Positions 1 to 9,326 of a DNA stretch of 64,000 nt are shown piece by piece. The position numbers and the translations under genes were made by a program. The stretch lies in assembly GCA_041392475.1 (NCBI GenBank), contig JAWKLZ010000002.1:868001-932000 (forward strand). The letters run 5' to 3'. Numbering within the stretch: position 1 is the stretch's first letter; each line of letters starts with the position of its first letter. The stretch is from Chitinophagales bacterium. Its GTDB lineage: Bacteria; Bacteroidota; Bacteroidia; Chitinophagales; UBA2359. The notes below the pieces were generated by a model. The model searched no databases. It worked only from the letters and a program-made list of their open reading frames with translations, and was not told the DNA's origin.

Positions 1-3000
1 GTAAATTTCTAAAGTAGTCGTCAAAGACTTCAATGCCTCTATCTTCACTTCAAAATTACCGTAGTTTGGATTCGGAATCACCTGAGCATCAAAGCCAAAA
101 TCCTGCAAAGTTTCGATACCCGTCACACCATCTACTTCAATATTGTCAATAAACAAGTTGTTGCCTCGACGATGCACATTCACAAAACGCACCAATACGG
201 TTTGTCCTTCAAAAATAGACAAATCAATCGTTTCGGTTCGCCATTGAGTAGCAGTTGGCACAAAAGCCCCCGATTGATTCGGCACTGTGTTCAGTTCTTC
301 CCGTTCTTTGTCATATACCGTAAAAGTCTGAGTACTTCCACAAGCTTGCACCTCCACAATTAAGCGGTTGAACTGATTGTTGCTCTTGCCCGTACTTGCC
401 ACCTCAAAACTTAGACTTGCATTGACAATCGTTGTCAAATCCAATTCCATCGTCATATTATCCCTCGAATTGAAGGAAGCACTCAAATTGTTTTCAATCC
501 ACATAGCACCGCTATGTCCTGCCAAACCCAAACGATGCGCCCACAAGAGTCCATCTTCTTGAGGATTTTCGATATATACTTTCTTTGTATCCAAGGTTTG
601 ATTGAAGTTTTCGCTAATAGGATAGGTATAGTTTTCGAGAATCGTAGCAGGAATGTCAATCAATTCGGCATCAATACAGCCCAAATCATCGGTCACAATC
701 AGTACATACGTACCCGCACTTGCATTCTGCAAACTAGGCGTTGTGATGCCATTGCCCCAATCATAATACACTGTGCCTTCGCCACCTGTAATACTTACTT
801 CAATGCTTCCATCATCCGAATCAGAACAAGAAGCAGGTTTCACTTCAATATCTGCAATACCCAAAGCAGAATTGATGACCGCCTCCACACTTCGTCTGCA
901 AAAAGTGGCATCCGTCACCAAAGCTCGATAAACACCTCCATCCAAAAACTCCAATTTGTCGGTCGTTGCGCCATTTTCCCACAAAATATTATAAGGTTCT
1001 ACACCACCCGAAATCACCAATTCCACACTTCCATTGCTACCCGATTGACAGCCAATATCACTGATAATAGTTTCTACTTCAAAACTATTCTCTGCATAAT
1101 TGACCATATCAATTTCCCAAAGTCCACGCCCATAAGTAGCCGCCCGAAGCTTGCCATCACAGGGCAATAGTTCCAATTCTGCTACCCGCACATTCGGAAA
1201 ACCGTCCATCAAAGGAGCCCAATCTTCCATCGTATTGTCTTTGTAATACACCCCTACGGTCATTCCCACATAGATGGTTTCTTCGCTACCGCCTTGATAA
1301 GCAACTGTCAAAGCAGGAATCTCAGGCAATGTTCCCGAAATTTCCGTCCAAGTATTCCCCGCATCTTCCGACATAAAAACGCCTCTTCCCTGAGCCGTCC
1401 AAAGGATTTCAGGATTAGATGGATGTATCGCTATTCCTGACAAAAAACCACGTCCACTCACTCCAATGGTTTTCCAATTTTCACCACCATCTTTGGTCAC
1501 AAACAATCGGTTGCCATCACTCGCATAAATGTAATTGTCGGCATCAGAAGGAGCAGCTGCAATAAATTCCATAGTGCTACCAGAAGTCAATATACCAGAA
1601 ATATTCTCCCATGCAGTGCCTCTATTCGTTGTTTTCCAAACACTTTGATAACCTGCATAAAAGACATCGGGTTTGGTAGGATGTTGAATATAGGGCGTTG
1701 TCCAATTCCCACTTTCACCCGTAGTAGAAGAACTGATAAAACCACTATCTTGCCCATTGTCATACCTCCGAATTGTCCCGTTCTGATAGGAATAAGTGCG
1801 CCAATTTTCGTTGGTATAGTCCACAATACATTCCATACCATCGCCTCCGCCAAAGTCTTGCCACTCAGTGCCTTGATATAGCATCGTTCCGTTGTCCTGC
1901 GAACCAGCCAAAATGATGTTGGGGTTAGTTGTCGAGCCGCCCATTCGATAATATTCAGTGATTCCAAGCCCATTGCTGATGCGTGTGAAACTGCTACCCG
2001 AATTCGCAGAACGATAAAGTCCTCCATCTGATGCTACATACAAATCACCTGTTTGTGGGTGAAACTCTATATCGTGAATATCCACATGCACCCAGTCCCC
2101 TCCTGCAAAATTGATGTTCTGCCAACTATCGCCTCCATTGTTGGAACGAAGTAGTTCTACTTCTCCAAGAAATACTTGGTTGGGATTAGTAGGAGAAACC
2201 GCTAATGCCAAATCATACCAACTCTGTCCTGAAAACAAGCCAGGATCCTCATTCCCTCTTAGTTCAAAGCTCAATCCTCCATTCGTTGAACGGTACAAAC
2301 CTCTGAAAGTATAACTCAATGCACTGTCAAATTCGTTTCGGTTTCTACCGATGACGATATAAACATAATCGGGATTCGCTGGCGTGACTGCAATCATTTT
2401 CCGACCAATACCTCCTGTTGGCAGTCCTTCTGTAACGTGCGTCCAAATAACCCCGCCATCTACGGATCGCAAAAATCCTGTGCCACCATTGCCGCAAGCA
2501 TATACTGTATTGAAGTCACCAGGCTTAAACAAGATGTCTTCAATCGTTCCTGTAATCATTCGCTCCCAATTATCCCCAGCATCCTCAGTGCGGTAAAGAC
2601 CAAATGAGGTGGCAGCCAATATGATATCGGGATTTTCAGGATTCATCAATAGCTCATTGATAAACTGTCCATCACCCGTAGTAGGCAATACCACTTCCCA
2701 ATCAATACCTGCATTGGTAGTTTTCACAATTCCAAAAGAGGGTGACGTAGCACCGTTTCCATCGCCATCGCCTGTTGCCATATACATAATGTCGGGGTTG
2801 GCCGGATGAATCACCATATCCGAAACCCCCAAACTCGGTAAATCGTCAGTCGTTGGATTCCAACTGTTTCCCGCATCTCTCGAACGCCACAATCCCCCAC
2901 TCGAAGAACCTCCGTACAAAATACTATTATTAGTAGGATGAAAAGTGATACTATTTAGTCGTCCAATTCCTGTTGAAGTAGGCAACACGGGGCCTATGTG

Positions 3001-3318
3001 CGTCCAAGCCACTTGACTTTTTTTCGTCTGGTTTCTTTTTTGATAATCCTGCACTTCCTGTGCTTCATGGCTACGGTGAATGTATCCTTTTGTATCAGTA
3101 TAGGGCATCACCAATTTTTTCCATCGGTGAAACTGTTTGAACCCCTTTCCCTTCTGGTATTCTCTATCACCCCAATATGCATTGAAGGCTGCTTCTACTT
3201 CAAATACATTTACATTGGGTTCACACATCAATTCAACCCAATCCTTGCCGCTTTCCTCTTGTGCATAAACTACTGTTAAACAAGCACACAGCAATACTAA
3301 AAATAATAATTGTTTCAT
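1..3318 (-). CDS. T9SS-secreted Asp-box (sortilin-like) propeller protein, C-terminus cut by window edge
   Basis: The reading frame is open from an ATG at 3318 to the window edge, about 1106 codons, with no stop. It starts with a signal peptide ending in VVYAQ (residues 1-20). Most of the protein (about residues 90-720) carries repeated Asp-box motifs of the S/TxDxGxxW type (SRDAGNSW, TEDAGDNW, SNNGGDSW, TKDGGENW), which build beta-propellers like sortilin/VPS10 or BNR glycosidase-like proteins. Two SprB-like repeats follow (about 750-900), then a jelly-roll-like segment. The last residues before the edge (VIPNPNYGNFEVKIE) are the start of a type A T9SS sorting domain, so only some 60 residues are missing. 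I infer an outer-surface or released protein. Its substrate is unknown, and the glycosidase label is not supported by visible catalytic residues. Confidence 0.9.
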   Translation of the reverse strand, partial: MKQLLFLVLLCACLTVVYAQEESGKDWVELMCEPNVNVFEVEAAFNAYWGDREYQKGKGFKQFHRWKKLVMPYTDTKGYIHRSHEAQEVQDYQKRNQTKKSQVAWTHIGPVLPTSTGIGRLNSITFHPTNNSILYGGSSSGGLWRSRDAGNSWNPTTDDLPSLGVSDMVIHPANPDIMYMATGDGDGNGATSPSFGIVKTTNAGIDWEVVLPTTGDGQFINELLMNPENPDIILAATSFGLYRTEDAGDNWERMITGTIEDILFKPGDFNTVYACGNGGTGFLRSVDGGVIWTHVTEGLPTGGIGRKMIAVTPANPDYVYIVIGRNRNEFDSALSYTFRGLYRSTNGGLSFELRGNEDPGLFSGQSWYDLALAVSPTNPNQVFLGEVELLRSNNGGDSWQNINFAGGDWVHVDIHDIEFHPQTGDLYVASDGGLYRSANSGSSFTRISNGLGITEYYRMGGSTTNPNIILAGSQDNGTMLYQGTEWQDFGGGDGMECIVDYTNENWRTYSYQNGTIRRYDNGQDSGFISSSTTGESGNWTTPYIQHPTKPDVFYAGYQSVWKTTNRGTAWENISGILTSGSTMEFIAAAPSDADNYIYASDGNRLFVTKDGGENWKTIGVSGRGFLSGIAIHPSNPEILWTAQGRGVFMSEDAGNTWTEISGTLPEIPALTVAYQGGSEETIYVGMTVGVYYKDNTMEDWAPLMDGFPNVRVAELELLPCDGKLRAATYGRGLWEIDMVNYAENSFEVETIISDIGCQSGSNGSVELVISGGVEPYNILWENGATTDKLEFLDGGVYRALVTDATFCRRSVEAVINSALGIADIEVKPASCSDSDDGSIEVSITGGEGTVYYDWGNGITTPSLQNASAGTYVLIVTDDLGCIDAELIDIPATILENYTYPISENFNQTLDTKKVYIENPQEDGLLWAHRLGLAGHSGAMWIENNLSASFNSRDNMTMELDLTTIVNASLSFEVASTGKSNNQFNRLIVEVQACGSTQTFTVYDKEREELNTVPNQSGAFVPTATQWRTETIDLSIFEGQTVLVRFVNVHRRGNNLFIDNIEVDGVTGIETLQDFGFDAQVIPNPNYGNFEVKIEALKSLTTTLEIY

Positions 3319-3659
3319 AGGAATTATTTTGATTAATCCAGTTCTAATTTTGGCAGGAATGTAAAAAAAAATTACGTCTGAAAAAGTCTTTTCTATATCA
3401 ATCTATATATCATTCAAACACAATCGTCAGCCATTAGACAGAGTAAACTTTTGTTTGAACTTCGGATGTGTGTAACAGAATAGTTCTATTAATGTTACAA
3501 AAAAATGTACTATTTGGAAAAACAAGTTTTTTTTTGCAATATGCACGACAAACATCACCCAAAAAAAGATTTTTAAGCAGTCTTACTAAAAAAAGTGACC
3601 TTCAATATAAATATTCGTCTTAAATTTGAGTTGAGTGTAGTGATTTAAAGATTTTTGAG
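3319..3659. other. AT-rich intergenic region, presumed promoter of the propeller gene
   Basis: The stretch between the propeller gene and the upstream gene on the same strand is very AT-rich, with several A and T runs. It must hold the promoter of the minus-strand propeller gene, but I found no clean TAnnTTTG box on that strand. No ORF or RNA gene was recognised. Confidence 0.4.
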
Positions 3660-3700
3660 GGTAGGACATTAGTTGCAAAACTTGTCCTACCTTTTTTTTT
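3660..3700 (+). terminator. Strong intrinsic terminator reading on the + strand
   Basis: A perfect 9-bp stem (GGTAGGACA at 3660-3668, TGTCCTACC at 3683-3691) can extend inward through AGTT/AACT around a GCAA loop. It is followed directly by nine T residues (3692-3700). The T-run makes it a terminator for rightward transcripts, although both flanking genes are on the minus strand. Read leftward it is only a hairpin after the stop codon of the 3703-4470 gene. Confidence 0.6.
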
Positions 3701-3702
3701 GC

Positions 3703-4470
3703 CTATTTTTCAAGGACTGAAAAAATATCCCCTTCCTCTTTCGTTAATTCTGCTAAAGTAGTTGATCCCTTCACATCCGTCACTTCAATAGTCAATGGTC
3801 CAAGTTTATGGCTACCTGCAATTTTTGCCCCCGTAGAAAGAGTTTTCCAATCTTCCCAAGTAGCAGAAACGCCTCCAAGCGGAATAATTTTCACCCACAT
3901 TTTGTAGCTTTTCGGCAAACCATTTTCATCCAATATCCACAAATAAGAATCTCCTGGCGTAACCCCTCCCGATGCATAAGTAATCATCAATCCATCTGAG
4001 CCATCTTCAAGTTGTACGATGCTGCGGCTTGTGCCGTTGTCGAATACCTTAGCAGGAGCATTGAGCCAAAAAGAATCATTTGCCCAATATCCCCAAGCCT
4101 CTTGTACCAATTTGTCATTTTCGCTTTTATCTGCAATCGCTTCTCCCGCTTTGTAGGCAACTCCTGTGACTTGATGCAAGTTGATCAATACCACATAGTC
4201 TTCCCAAACAACCTTTGTAAAATGTCGCTTTTTGTCCCAAACAAACCCATGCCTTCCTGCAAATCCCCAACTAATTGCACCTGTGCTATCCCAAGCTGTT
4301 TTATTGATGGCAGTCCATACTTTTTGTGCTAATTGGTCTGCCTCTGGTCCTGTTTGTCCTTTTGGAAGCGGTTCATTTTTAACCCAATACAGCACCAACA
4401 TTGCAGCAATGAGTATGCCTAAAAAAATACCGATTCTCTTGAGCCATTTGAATTTTTTGGTAGAAGCCAT
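3703..4470 (-). CDS. Membrane-anchored protein of unknown function
   Basis: About 255 residues from the preferred ATG at 4470 (MASTKKFKW...). A longer in-frame reading to 4503 or 4548 would run into the spacer shared with the divergent accA and is less likely. A basic N-terminus is followed by one hydrophobic segment (about residues 13-31), and the rest looks like a soluble extracytoplasmic domain rich in Trp and Gly (WGFAGRHGFVWD, WGYWAND). I recognise no named domain. The pattern resembles conserved uncharacterised Bacteroidota proteins. It is divergent from accA with a 140-bp spacer, and a hairpin follows the stop codon. Confidence 0.75.
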   Translation of the reverse strand: MASTKKFKWLKRIGIFLGILIAAMLVLYWVKNEPLPKGQTGPEADQLAQKVWTAINKTAWDSTGAISWGFAGRHGFVWDKKRHFTKVVWEDYVVLINLHQVTGVAYKAGEAIADKSENDKLVQEAWGYWANDSFWLNAPAKVFDNGTSRSIVQLEDGSDGLMITYASGGVTPGDSYLWILDENGLPKSYKMWVKIIPLGGVSATWEDWKTLSTGAKIAGSHKLGPLTIEVTDVKGSTTLAELTKEEGDIFSVLEK

Positions 4471-4587
4471 GGGATGTTTGTTTAAAATTTTGATTTTATA
4501 CATGACAAAATAGACAAGATTTGTGGAATTTGCGAATTTATGCTTCAATTCTTGTTTTTTTCAAGCCCGCCATTCACGAAAAAACCC

Positions 4588-4595
4588 TAACTTTG
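4588..4595 (+). promoter_or_regulatory. -7 promoter box of accA
   Basis: TAACTTTG matches the Bacteroidota -7 consensus TAnnTTTG and lies 15 bp before the accA ATG, implying a leader of about 10 nt. No clear -33 TTG at standard spacing. This supports 4611 rather than 4521 as the accA start. Confidence 0.45.
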
Positions 4596-4610
4596 ATAAA
4601 AAATACCCGC

Positions 4611-5564
4611 ATGATATTTTTAGATTTTGAAGCTCCTATTGCCAGTTTGTATGAACGGCTGCAAAAAGTAAAAGAAATTGAGTCCACTGAAAAAGTGAAT
4701 TTAGACAGTGCGATTAGCGACTTAGAGAAAAAAATTGAAGTAGCTAAGCACAAGGTTTACAAAAACTTAACTCGTTGGCAAAGGGTTCAACTTTCTCGGC
4801 ATCCTGAACGCCCTTACACGCTTTTTTATATCCAAAATATATGTGAAAATTTCACCGAATTGCATGGTGATCGATTGTTTGGCGATGATAAAGCCATTGT
4901 AGGTGGTTTTGGGAATTTGGATGGTCAGACAGTGATGTTCATTGGACATCAGAAAGGAAAGGATACCAAAAGTCGCCAATATCGGAATTTTGGCATGGCG
5001 AATCCAGAGGGATACCGCAAGGCACTGAGATTGATGAAAATGGCAGAAAAATTCAATAAACCCATTGTTTGTTTTATGGATACGCCTGGCGCATACCCTG
5101 GCATTGAAGCCGAAGAAAGGGGTCAAGCAGAGGCGATTGCCCGCAATATGTATGAAATGGCACAATTAAAAGTGCCTGTCATTTGTATCGTTATTGGAGA
5201 AGGTGCTTCGGGAGGTGCGATTGGCATTGGTGTAGGTGATCGAATTGCGATGCTCGAAAATACTTGGTATTCTGTTATTTCGCCTGAGTCTTGTTCTTCT
5301 ATTTTGTGGCGAAGTTGGGATCATAAAGAGAAAGCAGCTGAACAACTCAAATTGACAGCACCAGATATGAAAGAATTGGGATTGATAGATGAAATCATTC
5401 CTGAACCATTGGGCGGAGCGCACAACAATCCTATTGTTACAGTAAAAACGGTGAAAAGTTATATCAAACAGCAATTGGCTTATTTGATGCCGATTGAACC
5501 CAAAGTATTGGTCAAAAAACGCATTCGCAAATTTGGAGCGATGGGAAAAGTAGAGATTATCTAA
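4611..5564 (+). CDS. accA: Acetyl-CoA carboxylase carboxyltransferase subunit alpha
   Basis: 317 residues, the usual AccA length. AccA with AccD transfers the carboxyl group from carboxybiotin to acetyl-CoA, making malonyl-CoA for fatty acid synthesis. The N-terminal helical part (LYERLQKVKEIE, LTRWQRVQLSRHPERPYT) and the crotonase-fold carboxyltransferase core (FMDTPGAYPGIEAEERGQ, GEGASGGAIGIGVGDR at about 197-212, SVISPESCSSILW) are all present. The start at MIFLDFEAP matches the family N-terminus and sits just after a -7 box; the 30 codons upstream are spacer. accD is not in the window. Confidence 0.97.
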   Translation: MIFLDFEAPIASLYERLQKVKEIESTEKVNLDSAISDLEKKIEVAKHKVYKNLTRWQRVQLSRHPERPYTLFYIQNICENFTELHGDRLFGDDKAIVGGFGNLDGQTVMFIGHQKGKDTKSRQYRNFGMANPEGYRKALRLMKMAEKFNKPIVCFMDTPGAYPGIEAEERGQAEAIARNMYEMAQLKVPVICIVIGEGASGGAIGIGVGDRIAMLENTWYSVISPESCSSILWRSWDHKEKAAEQLKLTAPDMKELGLIDEIIPEPLGGAHNNPIVTVKTVKSYIKQQLAYLMPIEPKVLVKKRIRKFGAMGKVEII

Positions 5565-5685
5565 GACCCATTTTTTTGCATAATTTTCTTAAAATTTAGA
5601 AATGGGAATATAAAACAAATTCCATAAATACCTGATTGCAAGTCACTTTTTAATTTTCATTCATTGCTTATCATTCTTTGATTCC

Positions 5686-6216
5686 ATGCTAAACAAACTG
5701 CAAAAATTTTTCTACTTTCACCACCTCAAAAGTCGCTTGAAGCGACATGGGGTGCGGCATCAAGTGGTTAACTTTCAAAAAGCAAAGTATGTGGGCATTG
5801 CGTTTGACGGAACAGATGAATATGATGTGACTGCAGTCCTAAACTATGTTCACAAACTGAAAAAACGCAATTTGAAGGTAAGCATGTTGGGTTTTGTGGA
5901 TGCCAATAAAATGAGTGAAAACATGAGCTATATGGCTTTTTCACGCAAAGAAATCAATTGGTACCATAAGCCAACCCATCACCATCCGATGGAGTTTACA
6001 GGCAAAGAGTTTGACATACTCATCAATGCACATACTTCCGAATCTCCTCCATTGGAGTACATTGCCACTTTTTCGAATGCAAAGTTTAGAGTAGGTCCTT
6101 ATTTGGAGGACGATAAAACCTATTGTTTTGACCTGATGCTTCGTACAAAAAACGATGATTTAATAGATTTTTTAGAAGAAGTCGACCATTATTTAGAAAT
6201 CCTTGACCGCTTATGA
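5686..6216 (+). CDS. Conserved small protein upstream of dapA (DUF6913-like)
   Basis: 176 residues, soluble, no signal peptide, with a basic N-terminus (FHHLKSRLKRHGVRHQ). The pattern YVGIAFDGTDEYDVTAVLNYVHKLKKR and ILINAHTSESPPLEYIATFSN resembles a small uncharacterised Bacteroidota family that I tentatively equate with DUF6913. It is found next to dapA here: the stop overlaps the dapA start in ATGA (6213-6216), so the two are probably translationally coupled. No function can be assigned. The coupling suggests a role near lysine/peptidoglycan precursor synthesis, but this is only inference. Confidence 0.85.
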   Translation: MLNKLQKFFYFHHLKSRLKRHGVRHQVVNFQKAKYVGIAFDGTDEYDVTAVLNYVHKLKKRNLKVSMLGFVDANKMSENMSYMAFSRKEINWYHKPTHHHPMEFTGKEFDILINAHTSESPPLEYIATFSNAKFRVGPYLEDDKTYCFDLMLRTKNDDLIDFLEEVDHYLEILDRL

Positions 6217-7094
6217 ACCCTCAATTATCAGGCGTTGGAGTCGCCTTAGTTACTCCTTTCCAACAAAATGGCAGCATTGACTTTGTTGCCTATCAGCGAT
6301 TGATCAACTATGTCATTGAAGGCGGGGTAGATTATGTCGTTGCGCTTGGCACAACGGGTGAATCACCCACGTTGTCGATGCAAGAGAAATATGAAGTATT
6401 GGACCGCACAGTTGAATTTGTAGCCAAACGAGTTCCTGTAATCGGTGGTTTTGGTGGCAACAATACCGATGCCGTTCTGAAGAGCATCAAGGGCTATCAC
6501 TTCAACGGTATTGATGCTATTCTTTCCGTCAGCCCTGCTTATAGCAAACCTACACAAGAGGGTATTTACCAACACTATAAAGCCATTGCAGCCATCACTC
6601 CCTCACCTGTTATTCTCTACAATGTGCCAGGTCGAACTGGCTCAAATATGACCTCAGAAACTACGCTTCGTTTGGCACGAGATTTTTCAAATATCATTGC
6701 CATGAAAGAGGCATCTGGCAATTTGGTGCAGTGCATGGAGATTGTGAAAGACAATCCTCGTGAAGATTTTTTGGTGGTTTCGGGAGATGACATCATCACC
6801 TTGCCGATGATTGGGTTTGGCATGGACGGTGTTATTTCGGTCATTGCCAATGCTACTCCAAAAAATTTTTCGGACATGGTTCATGCCGCTTTGAAGGGAG
6901 ATTTTGCGATGGCTCGCCGATTGCACTATCAATTGTTGGAACTCACGCAGTTGATTTTTGCAGAAAACAACCCAGGAGGGGTGAAAGCTGCTTTGAGTGT
7001 TTTGGGCATTTGTGACGAATATTTCCGTTTGCCTGTTGTGCCTGTGAGCAGCGCATTGAAGGCGAAGATTGAAGCGGCAGTGCAGCAATTATAA
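6213..7094 (+). CDS. dapA: 4-hydroxy-tetrahydrodipicolinate synthase
   Basis: 293 residues, normal for DapA. It condenses pyruvate with aspartate semialdehyde in the diaminopimelate/lysine pathway. The TIM-barrel shows GTTGESPTL (about 47-55), the catalytic Tyr in ILYNVPGRTG (about 136), and the Schiff-base Lys in MKEASGN (about Lys165). The start codon overlaps the stop of the preceding gene (ATGA). The 3' end overlaps by 6 bp the 3' end of the convergent broken endonuclease gene. Confidence 0.97.
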   Translation: MNPQLSGVGVALVTPFQQNGSIDFVAYQRLINYVIEGGVDYVVALGTTGESPTLSMQEKYEVLDRTVEFVAKRVPVIGGFGGNNTDAVLKSIKGYHFNGIDAILSVSPAYSKPTQEGIYQHYKAIAAITPSPVILYNVPGRTGSNMTSETTLRLARDFSNIIAMKEASGNLVQCMEIVKDNPREDFLVVSGDDIITLPMIGFGMDGVISVIANATPKNFSDMVHAALKGDFAMARRLHYQLLELTQLIFAENNPGGVKAALSVLGICDEYFRLPVVPVSSALKAKIEAAVQQL

Positions 7095-8491
7095 TAGTTC
7101 TACTTCTAGTCGAACAGGCTGATGGTCACTGTATTGAAAATCCACATCAATCCCTTTCACAGTTTCCACACGGATGTTGGGCGACACCAAAAAATAGTCA
7201 ATCACCGTCGTAAAAGTGCTGTCTGGTGCATACGCTTTTCGTAGGCTGCGATTGGTAGCCATTGTGCCATCATACACCCATTTCCAGCCCGCTTCGGGAT
7301 AGTTTTCGGGAGATTTGATGCTTGTACCAGGAATCATGCCTTTTTTCACAAATTGATAGGGGTCAAAATCGGGCGGAATTTGGTTCCAATCTGCACCCAC
7401 AATCACATAATTAGTGCCTGAACGGAAAGAGATAATTATCTGTCTATCAAAACATAACTAATGGTTAAAACAAACGAACTTTTTCCTTCAATTTTTATAT
7501 TCTTATAGCAACTTGATGTTAATTTATTAGGAATTTATTGAAGGTATTGATATATGGGGAAACTTTAAAAAATTCATCTGTTTAAGTATTTAGTTACGTT
7601 TTGACATTCAATTAGTTAAGAGTTTTCGTTCAAGCACTAATTACCTTTTTTGTATTCTGTTACCAAAATATCTTTGAGGTATTCCATCTGTTGTTTTTTC
7701 AACTTTCCGCCCTTGTCATACGCCGAATTGTGGCTATTGATGATTACCAACTGCTGACTACTGCCTTCTACTTCAAATCGTTGAAACAAAAAACACCTGT
7801 CTAACATATAAAGGGATGTGGGCCAATCGTAATTTCCAGGAAACTGAAATCGGGTGTTTTCTGAGGATTTAAAACGGCTGTAGGTCGCAATTCCACTGTG
7901 AATACCACCCAACGGTTCGGTGAAAGGAATCGGAATAAACTGCACCAAAAAATTGGTCGCAAAGGCATGGTAATAGTTGGGTAAAGCAGTTTCAATGGTT
8001 TTCAATTCATTGGTATAATGACTTCGCTGTGCGCTGCTGTCAACCTCCTGCAATAGGATAAAATCTGCCGAATGTTGCTGCAATGTTTCGACAATTCCCT
8101 GCATATTTTTCTCCACCCACTTGACTTTAGGATGCACCATTTTACCCCCATCATAAAAAAAATCGGACTCTGCTCCCAGTCCTCCATAGCCAATATTCCA
8201 TATCAAAAAGCTCAGTTTTTTGGACGATTCAACCACCACTTCCACCTGTGAATCAATGGGTTTGTGTTGTACAACCGTTTCTTTTACATCGGGTTGATAA
8301 TCCGTTAAACCCGCATGAATCAGCAGTCCACCCAATATCAATCCCACCGCCCCTACAATCAATAAACCTACTTTGAAGACAAACTGCAATATTTGAAACA
8401 TGGCTGCGTGTTTTTGGTGTTGAAAAAAAATCAAGGATGCAAAAGTAAGTAGTATAATGAAACTAAAACGAAAAAAACGCTTCATAACCAA
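7089..8491 (-). pseudogene. Endonuclease/exonuclease/phosphatase family gene split by a 230-bp insertion
   Basis: Two same-strand open pieces (8491-7637 and 7406-7089) together make one EEP-family protein. The first has three N-terminal hydrophobic segments, then LLQEVDSS, GGIHSGIATYSR and INSHNSAYDKGG. It ends in YKKGN followed by a stop created by the insert. The second resumes at NYVIVGADWNQIPP and has DYFLVSPN and the final catalytic SDHQPVRLEVEL. Deleting 7411-7640 restores the frame exactly (GNYVIVGADWNQ) and gives about 390 residues with all EEP motifs, so the break looks recent. The intact product would be a membrane-anchored DNase I-like phosphodiesterase or phosphatase of unknown substrate. 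Confidence 0.9.
7411..7640. mobile_element. 230-bp MITE-like element inside the EEP gene
   Basis: The insert has terminal inverted repeats: TTAGTGCYTGAACGRAAA fits both ends (16 of 18 positions identical) when the right end is reverse-complemented. The interior is AT-rich and non-coding. Precise removal of 230 bp restores the host gene frame. No clear long target duplication is present; because flanks and ends read AATTAG/CTAATT, a 0- or 2-bp (AT) duplication cannot be told apart. The transposase that moves it is not in this window. Confidence 0.8.
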
Positions 8492-8547
8492 ACTCTATAT
8501 AATTTCAAATTGGGCAGCTAATTTTTGGACTTGGAAAATGGAAGGTT

Positions 8548-8790
8548 TCAAATTGAACTATTGATTTGGTATTCCATACAAATTCTAAATTTCTGTTCCT
8601 GAAAAGTCTTCTCTTTCCAATATCTCCGAGGATTGCCGCACATAAAGCAGGAACAGGGTTTTGGCGTATTGATGACCTTCTTACTGATGGGTTCATCTTC
8701 AATGCTCCACGCTCTGCCCCAATAATTTTTCCGTTTGTTCAACAATCTTGCTCGGTGATGCCTTCTAATGGCTCTTTGGTAGGTTTTCAA
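8548..8790 (-). CDS. Small conserved Cys-motif protein
   Basis: 80 residues, very basic (RAIRRHHRARLLNKRKNYWGR), with a CSCFMCGNPRRYW motif whose three Cys could bind a metal. The pattern of a K/R-rich N-terminus followed by NTPKPCSCxMCGNPR recurs in small uncharacterised proteins of Bacteroidota and Cyanobacteria. A -7 box lies about 40 bp upstream. The overlapping plus-strand frame shows no protein-like pattern. Function unknown; the zinc-ribbon-like idea is inference. Confidence 0.8.
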   Translation of the reverse strand: MKTYQRAIRRHHRARLLNKRKNYWGRAWSIEDEPISKKVINTPKPCSCFMCGNPRRYWKEKTFQEQKFRICMEYQINSSI

Positions 8791-8827
8791 TGCAGTTGTG
8801 TTTTTTTTTAAGGATTTCCTTCAACTC

Positions 8828-8835
8828 CAAAAATA
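8828..8835 (-). promoter_or_regulatory. -7 promoter box of the small Cys-motif gene
   Basis: On the minus strand this reads TATTTTTG, fitting TAnnTTTG. It implies a leader of about 30 nt before the ATG at 8790. No certain -33 element. Confidence 0.35.
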
Positions 8836-8861
8836 AACTATTTCAGTACATATTATTTCAC

Positions 8862-8886
8862 TGTAAGGTTTTTTTAGGACGACTCA
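8862..8886. repeat. 25-bp exact repeat, copy A
   Basis: These 25 bases recur exactly, in opposite orientation, at 47338-47362. The copy begins 2 bp after the stop codon of the DUF1801 gene (read on the minus strand). The core on the plus strand is GGTTTTTTTAGGACGACTCA. There is no longer homology on either side and no ORF. Confidence 0.8.
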
Positions 8887-8888
8887 CC

Positions 8889-9254
8889 CTAAACCTTAAC
8901 CGTCCCATCCTTATACAATTCCAAAGCCTGTCCCAGTATCTCTTCAATCAATTCCACTTCCAAATCCTCTCTCGGATTCACCCTCAAAATCTTCATTCTC
9001 GACCGATTCCCCTGCTCCAAAAGTCGATGTTCAATTCGATTTCCCTCCACAATTCCGATGTAAGGTTCACCCGTTTTTTTGTCTGTCCACAAATAGCAAA
9101 ACATCTTTTGTTTGTAGCAAAAAAACGGCATTCGATACTTCCATGCAGCGGTAATATTTACATCCAAATCTAAAATAATGGACTTCAATGCCAAAAAGCA
9201 ACTTTTTGTGGGTTCTTCTAAATTGGCGTAAAATTCTTCTATGGGTTTAAGCAT
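8889..9254 (-). CDS. DUF1801 (YdhG-like) family protein
   Basis: 121 residues. The pattern of a short helical start (MLKPIEEFYANLEEP), then AAWKYRMPFFCYKQKMFCYLW and the pair GEPYIGIVEG / NPREDLEVELIEEIL fits the DUF1801 / YdhG_co fold. The biochemical role of the family is not established. It stands alone between the small Cys-motif gene and the ThuA fusion gene, all on the minus strand. Copy A of a 25-bp repeat follows its stop. Confidence 0.8.
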   Translation of the reverse strand: MLKPIEEFYANLEEPTKSCFLALKSIILDLDVNITAAWKYRMPFFCYKQKMFCYLWTDKKTGEPYIGIVEGNRIEHRLLEQGNRSRMKILRVNPREDLEVELIEEILGQALELYKDGTVKV

Positions 9255-9326
9255 TATTTATGGAGTTTAACTTTCAAAAATTTCTCTTTCACTCTTAAAA
9301 TTCGTTCTAAATCAATTTTCTATGAC

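Noticed and set aside
172..2809. Several plus-strand ORFs and the minus-strand 1587-2027 ORF at the left end
   Set aside because: All are other-frame readings of the long open propeller gene, which has Asp-box motifs throughout.
4521..4610. 30-codon N-terminal extension of accA
   Set aside because: The family starts at MIFLDFEAP and a -7 box lies at 4588-4595 inside the extension.
8566..9173. Plus-strand ORFs at 8566-8811 and 8790-9173
   Set aside because: They are antisense to the small Cys-motif gene and the DUF1801 gene, both of which show family patterns.
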